Notes: generated by a model not told the origin, from the letters alone. 64,000 bases of DNA from an uncultured bacterium (GCA_938014885.1 CALLQI010000017.1:124001-188000); one strand, 5' to 3'. Numbered from the stretch's first letter, positions 56,333 to 64,000 are shown. Numbers and translations: made by a program.

Positions 56333-58561
56333 ATGGCAACCAAGCCCAATCTGCCAGGCCAGCGCCCCCCAAGCTCCGGGACAACCCGTCGCATGATGAC
56401 CCCGCCACCCGCCACCAAGGCGCGTGAATCAACGGGTTCCATGCCGGCGGCCCGCACCAGCGCGGGGCAGATTCCTGTGGTATCGGCACCACCGTCGCAA
56501 GCAGGCGGCGCGGAAGCACCGGCCAAGGCAGCAGCCCCGGCGCGCCCGCCGGTCATGCGCCTGAAGACGCAAGGCCTGCCGATCAAGACCAAGATTGTGC
56601 TGGCGATGAGCCTGTTGGCGGCCGGCGTGTCGCTGCTGGTGTTCATCATTGTGCTCATGATCGCGACCGCAAGCCTGGACAGCACGATTGAGCAAGCGGG
56701 CGTGGGCATGCTGCAGCAGGCTGAGGCTATCCACCGCCCCTATCGCGCAGGCCTGAATGAAAAGGGCCTGATCGCGTACTTCGGCCAGCCCGACAACCGC
56801 CAGAACAAGTTCAAGACCTACTGGGACTCCATGCAGGAGACGCACTTTCACAAGCGCATCCCCGCCTGCGGCGACTTCGCGAATTGGGACCAGCTGCGCG
56901 ACGACCGGCTGTGGGTGCTGGTGGCCGGCGAAATGATCGACCGGCCTGAGGCTTTTGCGGCCCTCACCGAAGAAAAGAAGATTGAGCTGCTGGGACCGGC
57001 ATGGAACGACGTGAAGAACCTGGCACCGGGCGGCAAAGACAAAGCCCGCGAGCCCAACCTGCCGCGTCGCGTGAACTATGAGGCCATGGAGGCCGGCATG
57101 AAGGGCTACTTCACGGCCCTGTTCACGCGCTTCGGCCGCAACGTTGAGCGCGACTCGTTTGCCGCGCTGCGCAAAGCGGTGTTTGAAAAGACCGACACGG
57201 ACCTGATCAATTCGCCGATGGGCCTGCGCAAGAAGATCTTCAGTGAGCTGAAGGGCGACTTCACCGCCGACCTGGATGAATTGGTCAGCACCGAAGGCAG
57301 CCAGGTAAAGTTCATTATCTTCGAAATGCCGGGCGGCCTGATGGTGGATTTCGGCCCCGAAGAACTGACCGTAATCAGCCCCGACCCCAAGAAAAGCGCG
57401 ATTGAGCGGCTGCCCAGCAACGACACCCGCGTGGTCGGCGACGTTACCGTGGACCGCGGCGCGCTGATCAACGGTGCCGAAGCCTACGGCTTCAGCAAAG
57501 ACATCAGCAACGGCGAACGCATCTCGATCTACCTCGACCGCAAGGAAATCCAGAGCCGCAAGAATACCCTGCTGTTTTCGATTCTCGGCATCTCGGTGGT
57601 CTGCGTGGTACTGGCGATCGGCCTGGCGTTTGTGCTCGGCGGCGGCATCACCAAGCCGCTGAACACACTGATGTCGGATATCCAGATCATCAGCGGCGGC
57701 AACTTCGATCACCGCCCGCTGGCCCGCAGCCGCGATGAAGTCGGCATTCTGTCGCGCCTGCTGGGCGACATGGCCGCAGGCCTGAAAAGCGCCCAGGCGG
57801 TATGGCTTGAGAACCAGGGGCGTAAGCACGACCTCGATATCGCCAAGGAAATCCAGGAAAACCTGCTGCCCAAGCACGTGCCCCGCATCGCGGGCTACGA
57901 CGTAAGTGCGTACTACTCGCCCAGCAAAGAAGTCGGCGGTGACTACTACGACTTCTTCCTTGTCGATAAGACACACCTGGGCATGGTCTGCGCCGACGTG
58001 TCGGGCAAGGGCATCCCGGGCAGCATGGTGATGATGATGTGCAAGGCCCTCGTCAGCTACGAGGCCCAGGCCAACCTCAGCCCGCGCGACATCTTCTGCA
58101 AGGTGAACCGCACGTTGGCCAAGGACATCAAGCGCGGCATGTTCGTGACCGCCTTCTACATGCTGCTGGATATCCCGACCGCGCGCCTGACCGTCGCCAG
58201 CGCCGGCCACAACCCGCTGCTGCTGTACCGCGCGGCCACGAAGCAGTGCATTGAGGTAAACCCGGGCGGCATCGCGCTTGGCTTTGACAAAGACGGCCGC
58301 CTGTTTGAGCGCAACATGAAGGAAGAAGTGATCCAGCTGCAACGCGGCGACCGCGCGGTGATCTTCACGGACGGCGTCACGGAGGCGATGAGCCCGACGA
58401 ACGAAGAGTTCGGCGAACAGCGCATGCAGGCAATCACGATCCAGTGCGCGAACAAGAGCAGCGCTGAGTACCTGACGACGCTGGTCAACGCGATCCAGGG
58501 CCACGCGCAAGCCGATGAGCAGCACGACGACATCACAATCGTGACTGTGAAGGTGGGTTAG
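56333..58561 (+). CDS. RsbU-like PP2C phosphatase with sensor domain and HAMP
   Basis: Encodes 742 residues. A Pro/Ala-rich N-terminus (~1-80), first span (IVLAMSLLAAGVSLLVFIIVL, ~87-107), a ~300-residue extracytoplasmic sensor, second span (LLFSILGISVVCVVLAIGLA, ~415-434), a HAMP segment (KPLNTLMSDIQIISGGNFDH) and a SpoIIE/PP2C domain (~515-742) with AKEIQENLLPK, GGDYYDFF, VCADVSGKGIPGSM, AGHNPLLLY and DRAVIFTDGVTEA, DEQHDDITIV. These retain the metal-binding Asp residues. RsbU-type enzymes dephosphorylate a STAS antagonist, here probably the gene at 59181. It is the input of the partner-switching module. Confidence 0.9.
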   Translation: MATKPNLPGQRPPSSGTTRRMMTPPPATKARESTGSMPAARTSAGQIPVVSAPPSQAGGAEAPAKAAAPARPPVMRLKTQGLPIKTKIVLAMSLLAAGVSLLVFIIVLMIATASLDSTIEQAGVGMLQQAEAIHRPYRAGLNEKGLIAYFGQPDNRQNKFKTYWDSMQETHFHKRIPACGDFANWDQLRDDRLWVLVAGEMIDRPEAFAALTEEKKIELLGPAWNDVKNLAPGGKDKAREPNLPRRVNYEAMEAGMKGYFTALFTRFGRNVERDSFAALRKAVFEKTDTDLINSPMGLRKKIFSELKGDFTADLDELVSTEGSQVKFIIFEMPGGLMVDFGPEELTVISPDPKKSAIERLPSNDTRVVGDVTVDRGALINGAEAYGFSKDISNGERISIYLDRKEIQSRKNTLLFSILGISVVCVVLAIGLAFVLGGGITKPLNTLMSDIQIISGGNFDHRPLARSRDEVGILSRLLGDMAAGLKSAQAVWLENQGRKHDLDIAKEIQENLLPKHVPRIAGYDVSAYYSPSKEVGGDYYDFFLVDKTHLGMVCADVSGKGIPGSMVMMMCKALVSYEAQANLSPRDIFCKVNRTLAKDIKRGMFVTAFYMLLDIPTARLTVASAGHNPLLLYRAATKQCIEVNPGGIALGFDKDGRLFERNMKEEVIQLQRGDRAVIFTDGVTEAMSPTNEEFGEQRMQAITIQCANKSSAEYLTTLVNAIQGHAQADEQHDDITIVTVKVG

Positions 58562-58630
58562 CCAGGGCAAGGCCGCGCTGCCGCGCGGGAAGTCAGGAAT
58601 CGCACGAGGACGCAACCGGGGGCAACACGG

Positions 58631-59080
58631 ATGTCGGATTCCCACGTCACGGACAGGCTCGAGGTAGCCGCGCACACGCGCAACCTCGCGGTCGTTCGCG
58701 AGTTCCTGCACAACGCCATCAAGCGTTCGCTGCTGCCCACCAAAGACGTCAACAAGGTGGTGCTGGCAGTCGATGAGGCCGTCGCCAACACCATGCAGCA
58801 CGGTTACGAGGGCCGCGAACCGGGCAGCGTCGAGGTACTGATTGAGGCCGATCAGCAGCGCTTCACGGTGCGCATCCGCGACAACGGCATCAGCTACGAC
58901 CCGGCGGCCGGCAGCAAGAAGAACGAGGCAATCGACCTGCCCGCGCACATCGCAAGCGGCAACAAGCGCGGGCTGGGGCTTTTCATCATGCGCAAGGTGA
59001 TGGACGAAGTGCGCTACACCTCGCGCGAGGGCGACATCAACGAACTGACGCTGGTGAAGTACATCGTCGTGCAGAGCTAG
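58631..59080 (+). CDS. RsbW-like anti-sigma factor / serine kinase
   Basis: Encodes 149 residues, a GHKL ATPase domain: N-box NKVVLAVDEAVANTMQHGYE, G1-like FTVRIRDNGISYDP and G2/G3 GLGLFIMRKVMDEV. The lid between residues ~95 and 118 is Lys-rich. RsbW-type proteins bind a sigma factor or phosphorylate the STAS antagonist. ATG 58631 was chosen, 69 nt after the phosphatase stop. The cognate sigma factor is not in this window. Confidence 0.9.
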   Translation: MSDSHVTDRLEVAAHTRNLAVVREFLHNAIKRSLLPTKDVNKVVLAVDEAVANTMQHGYEGREPGSVEVLIEADQQRFTVRIRDNGISYDPAAGSKKNEAIDLPAHIASGNKRGLGLFIMRKVMDEVRYTSREGDINELTLVKYIVVQS

Positions 59081-59180
59081 GACGCAAACCGGTACCCAAC
59101 CGAAACAACGACAAAGGCACGACGCAAACTGAGGACGGAAAAGGACGCAGGAAAAGGACGCAGAAAGAAGGCGGGATTCA

Positions 59181-59531
59181 ATGCGGGAATTTGAGATCAA
59201 CCTCGAGCAGCTGTCGCCCGAAGTCACCATGGTTCACGTGGCCGGGTGGCTTGATGCGCACACGTTCGAGTACATGGAACAGACCATCAACAACCTGTTC
59301 GATGAGGGCAAGGTGCGCCTCGCGGTGAACCTGGCCGACGTCGAGTACATCAGCAGCGCCGGCGCGGGCGTGTTCATCGGCACCCTCAGCGCCAGCCAGG
59401 AACGCGGTGGCGACATCGTGCTCATGAACCCCACCGAGCCCGTACAGGAAGTCTTCGACATGCTGGGCCTGAGCCAGGTCTTCAAGTTCGCCACGACCCC
59501 GCAAGAAGCACTGAAGCAGCTCAAGAAGTAG
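59181..59531 (+). CDS. STAS-domain anti-sigma factor antagonist
   Basis: Encodes 116 residues. The STAS fold begins with INLEQLSPEVTMVHVAGWLD and contains the phosphorylation site in VEYISSAGAGVFIGTL, where the first or second Ser of SSAG is the expected phosphosite. The C-terminal helix is FDMLGLSQVFKFATTPQEAL. Dephosphorylated by the RsbU-like protein, it would sequester the RsbW-like kinase and free a sigma factor. It is separated from RsbW by 100 nt carrying a purine-rich GGAAAAGGACGCAG repeat, and a terminator follows, so the three genes are one module. Confidence 0.9.
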   Translation: MREFEINLEQLSPEVTMVHVAGWLDAHTFEYMEQTINNLFDEGKVRLAVNLADVEYISSAGAGVFIGTLSASQERGGDIVLMNPTEPVQEVFDMLGLSQVFKFATTPQEALKQLKK

Positions 59532-59546
59532 GCATTCCAAACTGTG

Positions 59547-59573
59547 CAGACCCCGGCCTCGCGCCGGGGTCTG
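59547..59573 (+). terminator. Terminator after the STAS gene
   Basis: Perfect 11-bp stem CAGACCCCGGC (59547-59557) with GCCGGGGTCTG (59563-59573), 5-nt loop, then TTGTTG; 16 nt past the stop. Confidence 0.7.
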
Positions 59574-59639
59574 TTGTTGAAACGGCGATTGCACCGACGA
59601 TTCCAATGCGCTAGAAACACGCGCCCGTTTGAGACGACC

Positions 59640-61274
59640 ATGGCACGCATTGAACCTCGCATCCTGAAGGGCTTCCGCGACTACCTGCCTGAGGTAATGG
59701 TGCCGCGTACCCGTTTGCTGCGCCGCATTGCCGAGGTGTTTGAACGCTACGGCTTTGAGCCGCTGGATACCCCGAGCATTGAGTACTCCGAGATTCTGCT
59801 GGGCAAAGCAGGCCCGGAGGCCGAGAAGCTGTTTTACCGCTTCCGCGACAACGGCGACCGCGACGTTGCCCTGCGCTACGAGCTGACGATCTCGCTCGCG
59901 CGCGTGTACGCCCAATACAAAGGCGAGCTGCCGCGCCCCTTCAAGCGCTACCAGATGGGGCCGGTGTGGCGCGCCGAAAGCCCTGCCAAGGGCCGCTTCC
60001 GCGAGTTCTGGCAATGCGACGTGGACGTGCTTGGCACCGACAGCCTGCTGGCCGACGCCGAATGCCTGGCCATCGACTACGCCGTGATGCGCGCGCTGAA
60101 CGTGCCGAACTTCCTGATCCGCTTCAACAATCGCAAGCTCTTCCGCGGCCTGCAGGCCAAACTCGCCATCTCGGACGGCACGGTCATGGACGCTGTCATG
60201 CGCAGCGTTGACAAGTTCGACAAGGTCGGCGAATCCGGCGTGAAAGGCGAGTTGCAGGCGCTGATTGGCAAAGGCGGCTTTACCGAGGCGTCACTGGCTG
60301 CGGTGCTGGACTTCCTGCATCTCGGCGAAAGGGCCGCGGGAAACCTCGCCCGCATTGAGGCCTTGCAAGCGGCGCTGGGCGACACCGACATGGGTGCCGC
60401 CGGTTGCAGCGAGTTGCGCGAAGTCTATGAAAGCGCACTGGCCATGGGCGTGCCCGATGAAGTGCTGCGCATCGACCCCACCATCGTGCGCGGCCTCGAT
60501 TACTACACCGGCACCGTGTTCGAAACCTATCTGCAGGATTTGCCGGGCTTCGGCAGCGTCATGTCGGGCGGCCGCTACGACGGCCTGGTGGCGCTGTTCA
60601 GCAGCGAAGACGTGCCGGCCGTCGGCATCAGCGTGGGCATTGACCGGCTGATCTCGGCGCTGGAAGAACTCAAGCTGCTGCCCAAGACCCGCGCCAGCGC
60701 CGTGGCCCTCGTGACAGTGTTCGCGCCCGAGCAACGGGGCTACGCCCTGCGCGCTGTAACTGCGTTGCGCAAGGGCGGCATCAACTCGGAACTGTACCTG
60801 GAACCTGCGGCCAAACTGCAGAAGCAGCTCAAGTACGCCTCGCGCAAGGGCATTCCGTTTGTCGTGATCGCCGGCCCGGAAGAAGAAAAAGAAGGCGTCG
60901 TCAGCCTGCGCAACATGGGCAACGGCGAGCAACTGCGCGTCAAGCTTGAGAACCTGGCCCAGGCCGTGCAGGACAATTACGTTGACCCTGACGGCAACGC
61001 CGCCCGCAGCTGGGATTGGCCCTTCAACGCAGAAATGATCGACCGCGTGCCCCACGTCGGCGGCGTGTACCTGCTGCGCAGCAGCGCCCATGAAGTGCTC
61101 AAGTGCGGCTGGGCACCCTACGGTAAACTGGCCGAGGTGCTGCGCCAGAGCGTAACCGACGCCCAGCGCGCCGAGGTGGCGACGTTCGACTGGTACGAGA
61201 TCCGCGACGACAACCTGAGCCAGGCGCTGGCCGAGTTCATGCACCAGAAGCTGCAACCCAAGTTCAACACCTAG
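59640..61274 (+). CDS. hisS: Histidyl-tRNA synthetase with a GIY-YIG-like C-terminal domain
   Basis: Encodes 544 residues against ~420 usual for HisRS. The catalytic domain (~1-340) has GFRDYLPE, motif 2 FKRYQMGPVWRAE, the HisRS-specific RIDPTIVRGLDYYTGTVFE (in parts) and motif 3 VGISVGIDRL. The anticodon-binding domain follows (~360-460). The last ~75 residues are extra: VPHVGGVYLLRSSAHEVLKCGW, then VATFDWYEIRDDNLSQALAE and FMHQKLQPKFNT. This mirrors the GIY-YIG nuclease layout (GVYLL...V.Y.G; a late Glu in a helix; a final QPKYN), but the GIY Tyr-to-YIG pair and catalytic Arg are degenerate. ATG 59640 was chosen from the conserved start. The stop overlaps the convergent gene by 3 nt. Confidence 0.93.
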   Translation: MARIEPRILKGFRDYLPEVMVPRTRLLRRIAEVFERYGFEPLDTPSIEYSEILLGKAGPEAEKLFYRFRDNGDRDVALRYELTISLARVYAQYKGELPRPFKRYQMGPVWRAESPAKGRFREFWQCDVDVLGTDSLLADAECLAIDYAVMRALNVPNFLIRFNNRKLFRGLQAKLAISDGTVMDAVMRSVDKFDKVGESGVKGELQALIGKGGFTEASLAAVLDFLHLGERAAGNLARIEALQAALGDTDMGAAGCSELREVYESALAMGVPDEVLRIDPTIVRGLDYYTGTVFETYLQDLPGFGSVMSGGRYDGLVALFSSEDVPAVGISVGIDRLISALEELKLLPKTRASAVALVTVFAPEQRGYALRAVTALRKGGINSELYLEPAAKLQKQLKYASRKGIPFVVIAGPEEEKEGVVSLRNMGNGEQLRVKLENLAQAVQDNYVDPDGNAARSWDWPFNAEMIDRVPHVGGVYLLRSSAHEVLKCGWAPYGKLAEVLRQSVTDAQRAEVATFDWYEIRDDNLSQALAEFMHQKLQPKFNT

Positions 61275-61885
61275 CCCCAGCTTCGCAGGCGCTCGGCCAC
61301 CAGCGGCTCGTCGGTGGGCCGGTTCAGTTCGGCGAAGCTGTCCCACGGTATGAAGTGCAGCGTGTCATCGCGGCCAGGGATCGCCGCCATGGCGTCTTTG
61401 GTGAACTCGGAAAGCCGCCGCACCTCAAAGGCCTGGCAGCGATGGTCCGGGTCGTCTTCGCCGGGGATTGCATCGTGCAAGGCACTCCCCGGCGGCGGCA
61501 CGCTGGCGCTGATCAGCACCGGGTGCTTGGCCAGCCCGTCAATCGCCGTGCGCACGAGGGCCGCGTCGCGCAGCGGGCAGGTCTGGCGCAGCAGCACGAC
61601 CGCGCCGGATTCGCCGGCGGCCGCGCGCTCAGTCATCGACGCGATGAGTTCCATCGGCGAGGTGACCCGCAACTCGTGTTCACCGGCCAGTTCCAGCACG
61701 TATTCGTCGGGCTGCGGCGTCAGCAGCATCACGTTGCCCGGCGGTGCCAGCTCAAGCGCAAGCTTGACCTGCCGCTGCAACAGGTTCACCCCGCCGACCG
61801 TGAGGCCGCTTGCGGGAGCAAGTTCGCCGTCCACCAGGCGCAACCGGCGCGTTACCTCGACTGCCACCCAAACGTTGCTGCTCAT
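61271..61885 (-). CDS. Cytidylyltransferase-like (NeuA/KdsB-type) protein, divergent
   Basis: Encodes 204 residues. The chain resembles the sugar-nucleotide cytidylyltransferase fold: VNLLQRQVKLALELA, NVMLLTPQPDEYVLEL, VTSPMELIASMTERA, then AVVLLRQTCPLRDAALVRTAID, in which QTCPLR matches the QPTSPLR of NeuA, and VLISASVPPPGSALHD. The N-terminal nucleotide-binding loop (IPARGGSK) is missing or degenerate, so an active enzyme is unproven. ATG 61885 was chosen; TAGGGT lies 7 nt before it. It converges with hisS and is divergent from rimO, with 45 nt between starts. No sialic-acid or Kdo genes are near. Confidence 0.65.
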   Translation of the reverse strand: MSSNVWVAVEVTRRLRLVDGELAPASGLTVGGVNLLQRQVKLALELAPPGNVMLLTPQPDEYVLELAGEHELRVTSPMELIASMTERAAAGESGAVVLLRQTCPLRDAALVRTAIDGLAKHPVLISASVPPPGSALHDAIPGEDDPDHRCQAFEVRRLSEFTKDAMAAIPGRDDTLHFIPWDSFAELNRPTDEPLVAERLRSWG

Positions 61886-61918
61886 GGCGCTCACCCTACA
61901 ACGACGCGCGGGGGCTGC

Positions 61919-61924
61919 TAGCAT
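61919..61924 (+). promoter_or_regulatory. Putative -10 element of rimO, leaderless layout
   Basis: TAGCAT ends exactly 6 nt before the rimO ATG at 61931; no ribosome site is visible. The divergent gene has TAGGGT 7 nt before its own ATG. Confidence 0.35.
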
Positions 61925-61930
61925 CCCGGC

Positions 61931-63274
61931 ATGAAGACCGCGCTTGGTACTGTTGCTTTCATTTCGCTGGGTTGCCCCAAGAACCTCATCGACAGCGAAA
62001 CCATGCTCGGCCACATTGCCGGCGAAGGCTTTGTCCTTACGCCCGACTACGAAAGCGCCGATGTCGTCGTCATCAACACCTGCGGCTTCCTGCAGGCCTC
62101 GCGCGACGAGAGCCTCGACTACATCGGCCGCATGATTGCGCTGAAGGAAAAGGGCAACATCAAGCGCGTCGTGGTCGCTGGCTGCATGGTCGGCAACTAC
62201 CGCGCGGTGCTCGACAAAGAGGCCCCAGGCGTGGACGCGCTGGTCAGCGTCAACGACCGCACACGGCTGACCGACGTGCTGCGCGAACTCGGCACCAGCG
62301 GCCAGCTTGCGCGCAGCGTGGCGATCAGCGATCCCGACGAACGCGGCACAATCTATGACGACCGCGCCCGCCTGCGCATGACGCCGCGCCATTACGCCTA
62401 TCTGCGCATCAGCGAAGGCTGCGACCACAAGTGCGCTTTCTGCACGATCCCGTCAATTCGCGGCCGCTTCCGCAGCAAGCCCCGCACGCAGATCATCGAA
62501 GAAGCGCGCGAACTGGCCGCCGACGGCGCCAAAGAGCTGATCATCGTCGCCCAGGACAGCACGTATTACGGCCTCGACACCGACAAGCGCAAAACGCTGC
62601 ATGAACTGCTGGCCGACCTCGCCAAGGTGCAGGGCATTGAGTGGATCCGCCTGATGTACGCCTACCCCACGCAGGTCAGCGATGAGCTGATTGAGCTGCT
62701 GGCCAACGAGCCCAAGCTGCTGGGCTACATCGACATGCCGTTGCAGCACATCGCGACGCCGGTGCTGCAGCGCATGCGGCGCGGCTCAACCCGCGACACC
62801 ACGCTGCGGCTGATCGAGAAAATGCGCGCGCGCATCCCCCACCTCACGCTGCGCAGCACCTTTATTGTCGGCTTCCCCGGCGAAACCGACGCCGAGTTCG
62901 AAGAACTGATCGCGTTCATCAAGGCCGGCCACATTGACCGGGCGGGGGCATTCCCCTTCAGCGACGAAGACCGGGCAGCCAGCTTCGCGCTTGATGGCAA
63001 GCTGCCCGCCGACGTAATCGAGCAGCGCCACCTGCGCTTCATGGAAGTGAACCGCGACCTGCTAGCCAAACACAACGCTGAGGCCGTGGGAAAGACCATC
63101 ACCGTCATCACCGAAGGCGAAAGCCAGGACCCCAAGTACCCCACGCTGGCCCGGTCCAAGGCCGACGCGCCGGAAATCGACTGCACAGTAATGCTCAAGG
63201 GAAAGCACGCCCCCGGCCAGATCCGGCAAGCCCGTGTAATCAAGAGCCTCGGCTACGACCTGCTGGCCGAGTAA
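61931..63274 (+). CDS. rimO: Ribosomal protein uS12 methylthiotransferase
   Basis: Encodes 447 residues. RimO adds a methylthio group to an Asp of uS12. The N-terminal MTTase domain has SLGCPKNLIDSE, VVINTCGF and VVVAGCMVG (three Cys for the auxiliary cluster). The radical-SAM core has the CX3CX2C motif in EGCDHKCAFCTIPSIRGRFR, then AQDSTYYG and IDMPLQHIATPVLQRM. The C-terminal TRAM domain (~375-447) is the usual substrate-binding module. The gene starts at ATG 61931, probably leaderless. The sequence is fully typical and the length normal. Confidence 0.96.
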   Translation: MKTALGTVAFISLGCPKNLIDSETMLGHIAGEGFVLTPDYESADVVVINTCGFLQASRDESLDYIGRMIALKEKGNIKRVVVAGCMVGNYRAVLDKEAPGVDALVSVNDRTRLTDVLRELGTSGQLARSVAISDPDERGTIYDDRARLRMTPRHYAYLRISEGCDHKCAFCTIPSIRGRFRSKPRTQIIEEARELAADGAKELIIVAQDSTYYGLDTDKRKTLHELLADLAKVQGIEWIRLMYAYPTQVSDELIELLANEPKLLGYIDMPLQHIATPVLQRMRRGSTRDTTLRLIEKMRARIPHLTLRSTFIVGFPGETDAEFEELIAFIKAGHIDRAGAFPFSDEDRAASFALDGKLPADVIEQRHLRFMEVNRDLLAKHNAEAVGKTITVITEGESQDPKYPTLARSKADAPEIDCTVMLKGKHAPGQIRQARVIKSLGYDLLAE

Positions 63275-63487
63275 CCCGACTCAGAGCCCGCTGCGCAAGC
63301 GGCGGGACAGAGCCACAGAACGCCGGCAATCAACTTCGCCTGCGGTTCATGGCACTGTATCTGCGGCGCAAACCTTCGTGGTTCCATGTTCTGTGCGCCA
63401 CTTCTGCCTTCGTCCCGCTGCTTACGCTGCGGGCTCTGGTTGCGCACCAGGGGTGCACTTGACGGACCCGTGGCCGGGACGGCCCAT

Positions 63488-63504
63488 GCCGGCCAGAGGC
63501 CGGC
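63488..63504. repeat. GC-rich palindrome, REP-like
   Basis: GCCGGCC-AGA-GGCCGGC, a 7-bp stem with a 3-nt loop, next to GCGCTCCC. Palindromes of this GCCGGC type recur in intergenic DNA of some environmental bacteria; only one copy was seen here. Confidence 0.4.
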
Positions 63505-63507
63505 GCT

Positions 63508-63524
63508 CCCGAAAATCGGGTTTT
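63508..63524 (+). terminator. Small hairpin with T-run
   Basis: CCCGA-AAA-TCGGG (63508-63520) followed by TTTT. Too far (230 nt) from rimO to be its obvious terminator; short stem. Confidence 0.35.
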
Positions 63525-63613
63525 CTGGATTCCGTGACTTGGCCTCAGGCGTTAACGGTTGCGATGTTATCGGCCTCAGTGGCTGCAACCCTTGGATTCT
63601 GGCCGATTGCGCG

Positions 63614-63641
63614 TTGACTGTGGGCTAAAATAGGATACACT
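63614..63641 (+). promoter_or_regulatory. Putative sigma-70-type promoter upstream of bshA or an ncRNA
   Basis: TTGACT (63614-63619) and TACACT (63636-63641), spacer 16 nt. The predicted start is near 63648, about 260 nt before bshA. Confidence 0.5.
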
Positions 63642-63647
63642 AACTTG

Positions 63648-63832
63648 GCGAGTGGCAGGCAGCGTGCGAAGTCCCCTCTTCCACGAGTTGTTTGAACACC
63701 CCAAGCGCAGTGCAACGATATACAACCCGTCGGCTCTGCCGACGCGAGTTCGCGGCCGAGGCATGACAACGAGAAGGTAGCTTTCGCTCTCCTTTCCGGC
63801 CTTCTCAGCGTGTCTCGGCCGTCCCATTTTTT
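63648..63832 (+). ncRNA. Possible structured RNA or bshA leader
   Basis: Between the promoter-like pair and a T6 run, the sequence can form CGTCGGC-TCT-GCCGACG (63728-63744) and a two-level stem: GGCCGAG (63754-63760) with CTCGGCC (63814-63820), enclosing GAGAAGG (63771-63777) with CCTTCTC (63800-63806). GTCCCATTTTTT follows. This is a terminator-like ending of a ~185-nt transcript or an attenuator for bshA. It matches no RNA family I can name. Confidence 0.35.
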
Positions 63833-63909
63833 CGGCCATCCTCGAACACCACCCTGTCCTGATTCGCCCTTCGGGAATAGGCTGTGGGGCCCTGTTGTTC
63901 AGGCTGCCC

Positions 63910-64000
63910 ATGCGTATCGGTGTCGTCTGTTACCCCACCCACGGCGGTTCCGGCGTTGTCGCCACGGAACTTGGTGCCGCCATGGCCGACAATGGCCACC
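63910..64000 (+). CDS. bshA: N-acetyl-alpha-D-glucosaminyl L-malate synthase BshA, 5' part
   Basis: Only the first 30 residues are in the window, starting ATG 63910 (MRIGVVCYPTHGGSGVVATE, then LGAAMADNGH). This is the donor-site N-terminus of BshA-type GT4 glycosyltransferases, which make GlcNAc-malate, the first step of bacillithiol synthesis; the motif CYPTxGGSGVVATELG is distinctive. The gene continues beyond the right edge. No clear ribosome site precedes the ATG. Because only the start is visible, related GT4 enzymes cannot be fully ruled out. Confidence 0.82.
   Translation, partial: MRIGVVCYPTHGGSGVVATELGAAMADNGH

Larger units (their letters stand above)
63275..63909. other. Long intergenic region: palindromes, promoter and possible ncRNA
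   Basis: 635 nt between rimO and bshA with no convincing protein gene. It holds the palindrome GCCGGCCAGAGGCCGGC (63488-63504), a small hairpin with T-run (63508-63524), a promoter-like pair (63614-63641) and a structured region ending in T6 (63648-63832), followed by a CCCTTCGGG hairpin. Confidence 0.55.

Noticed and set aside
58562..59180. Purine-rich GGAAAAGGACGCAG repeats as a regulatory element
   Set aside because: Only two short adjacent copies, most simply explained as a strong ribosome-binding region upstream of the STAS gene.
56429..59230. 933-codon open frame on the minus strand
   Set aside because: It is antisense to the RsbU/RsbW genes, has no ribosome site and no recognisable domain.
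63576..63911. 111-codon minus-strand frame before bshA
   Set aside because: Arg/Ser-rich without motifs; it overlaps a structured RNA-like region and a promoter.

Overview
This is a 64 kb stretch of a high-GC bacterial chromosome with a Gram-negative envelope: it carries lptF/lptG, a complete Mla-type phospholipid transport set, OmpH/Skp, lipoproteins and an RND adaptor. The phylum cannot be fixed from sequence alone. The gene style fits Planctomycetota or a related PVC/FCB-like lineage (moderate confidence): a zinc-ribbon/TM/squalene-cyclase-repeat/HEAT protein, HEAT-fused M1 peptidase, GldA/F/G-type ABC operon, bacterial eRF1-like protein and a bshA start. No phage, IS transposase, CRISPR array or secondary-metabolite cluster was seen. 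Most of the window is a dense vertical backbone with ATGA and GTGA overlaps.

Layout. 0-5 kb: truncated NUDIX gene, secreted protein, YbjQ, miaA, desaturase, S41 peptidase. 5-13 kb: M1 aminopeptidase, OmpH, nitroreductase, aroC-lptF-lptG, rpmH. 13-26.7 kb: Trm112-like, ileS, purN, baeRF, lipA, a B12-binding mutase subunit, sppA, VTT protein, hemD, lipoprotein-pcp-RND adaptor, VOC, punA, yggU. 26.7-29.5 kb: a low-coding island with two diverged ~140 bp repeat copies, REP-like inverted motifs, two orphan genes and tRNA-Lys(CUU). 31-39.4 kb: a five-gene Gld-type ABC operon. 39.4-42.5 kb, converging on it: a tandem run of small one-TM proteins that look like diverged paralogs, one of them split by an in-frame UGA. 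42.6-50.8 kb: degenerate class III cyclase, EI24 protein, M23 peptidase, UbiA prenyltransferase, aminotransferase, DUF1294 and the squalene-cyclase/HEAT protein. 50.8-55.7 kb: the Mla operon with two MCE proteins and a TPR lipoprotein. 55.8-64 kb: pgpA, an RsbU/RsbW/STAS partner-switching module, hisS with an unusual C-terminal domain, a cytidylyltransferase-like gene, rimO, a possible ncRNA and the start of bshA.

How the genes work together. LptF/G, the Mla proteins, OmpH, SppA, LipA and PgpA point to envelope and lipid homeostasis. RsbU-RsbW-STAS would pass an envelope-sensed signal to an alternative sigma factor encoded elsewhere. The Gld-type operon and the adjacent small-protein cluster are the best candidates for an undescribed envelope system: five paralog-like one-TM proteins with a pilin-like layout lie against a transporter whose fourth gene fuses DUF4340 to a parvulin domain.

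Regulation. Several genes without a Shine-Dalgarno sequence have a TANNNT-like hexamer exactly 6 nt before the start codon, which suggests leaderless mRNAs are common here.
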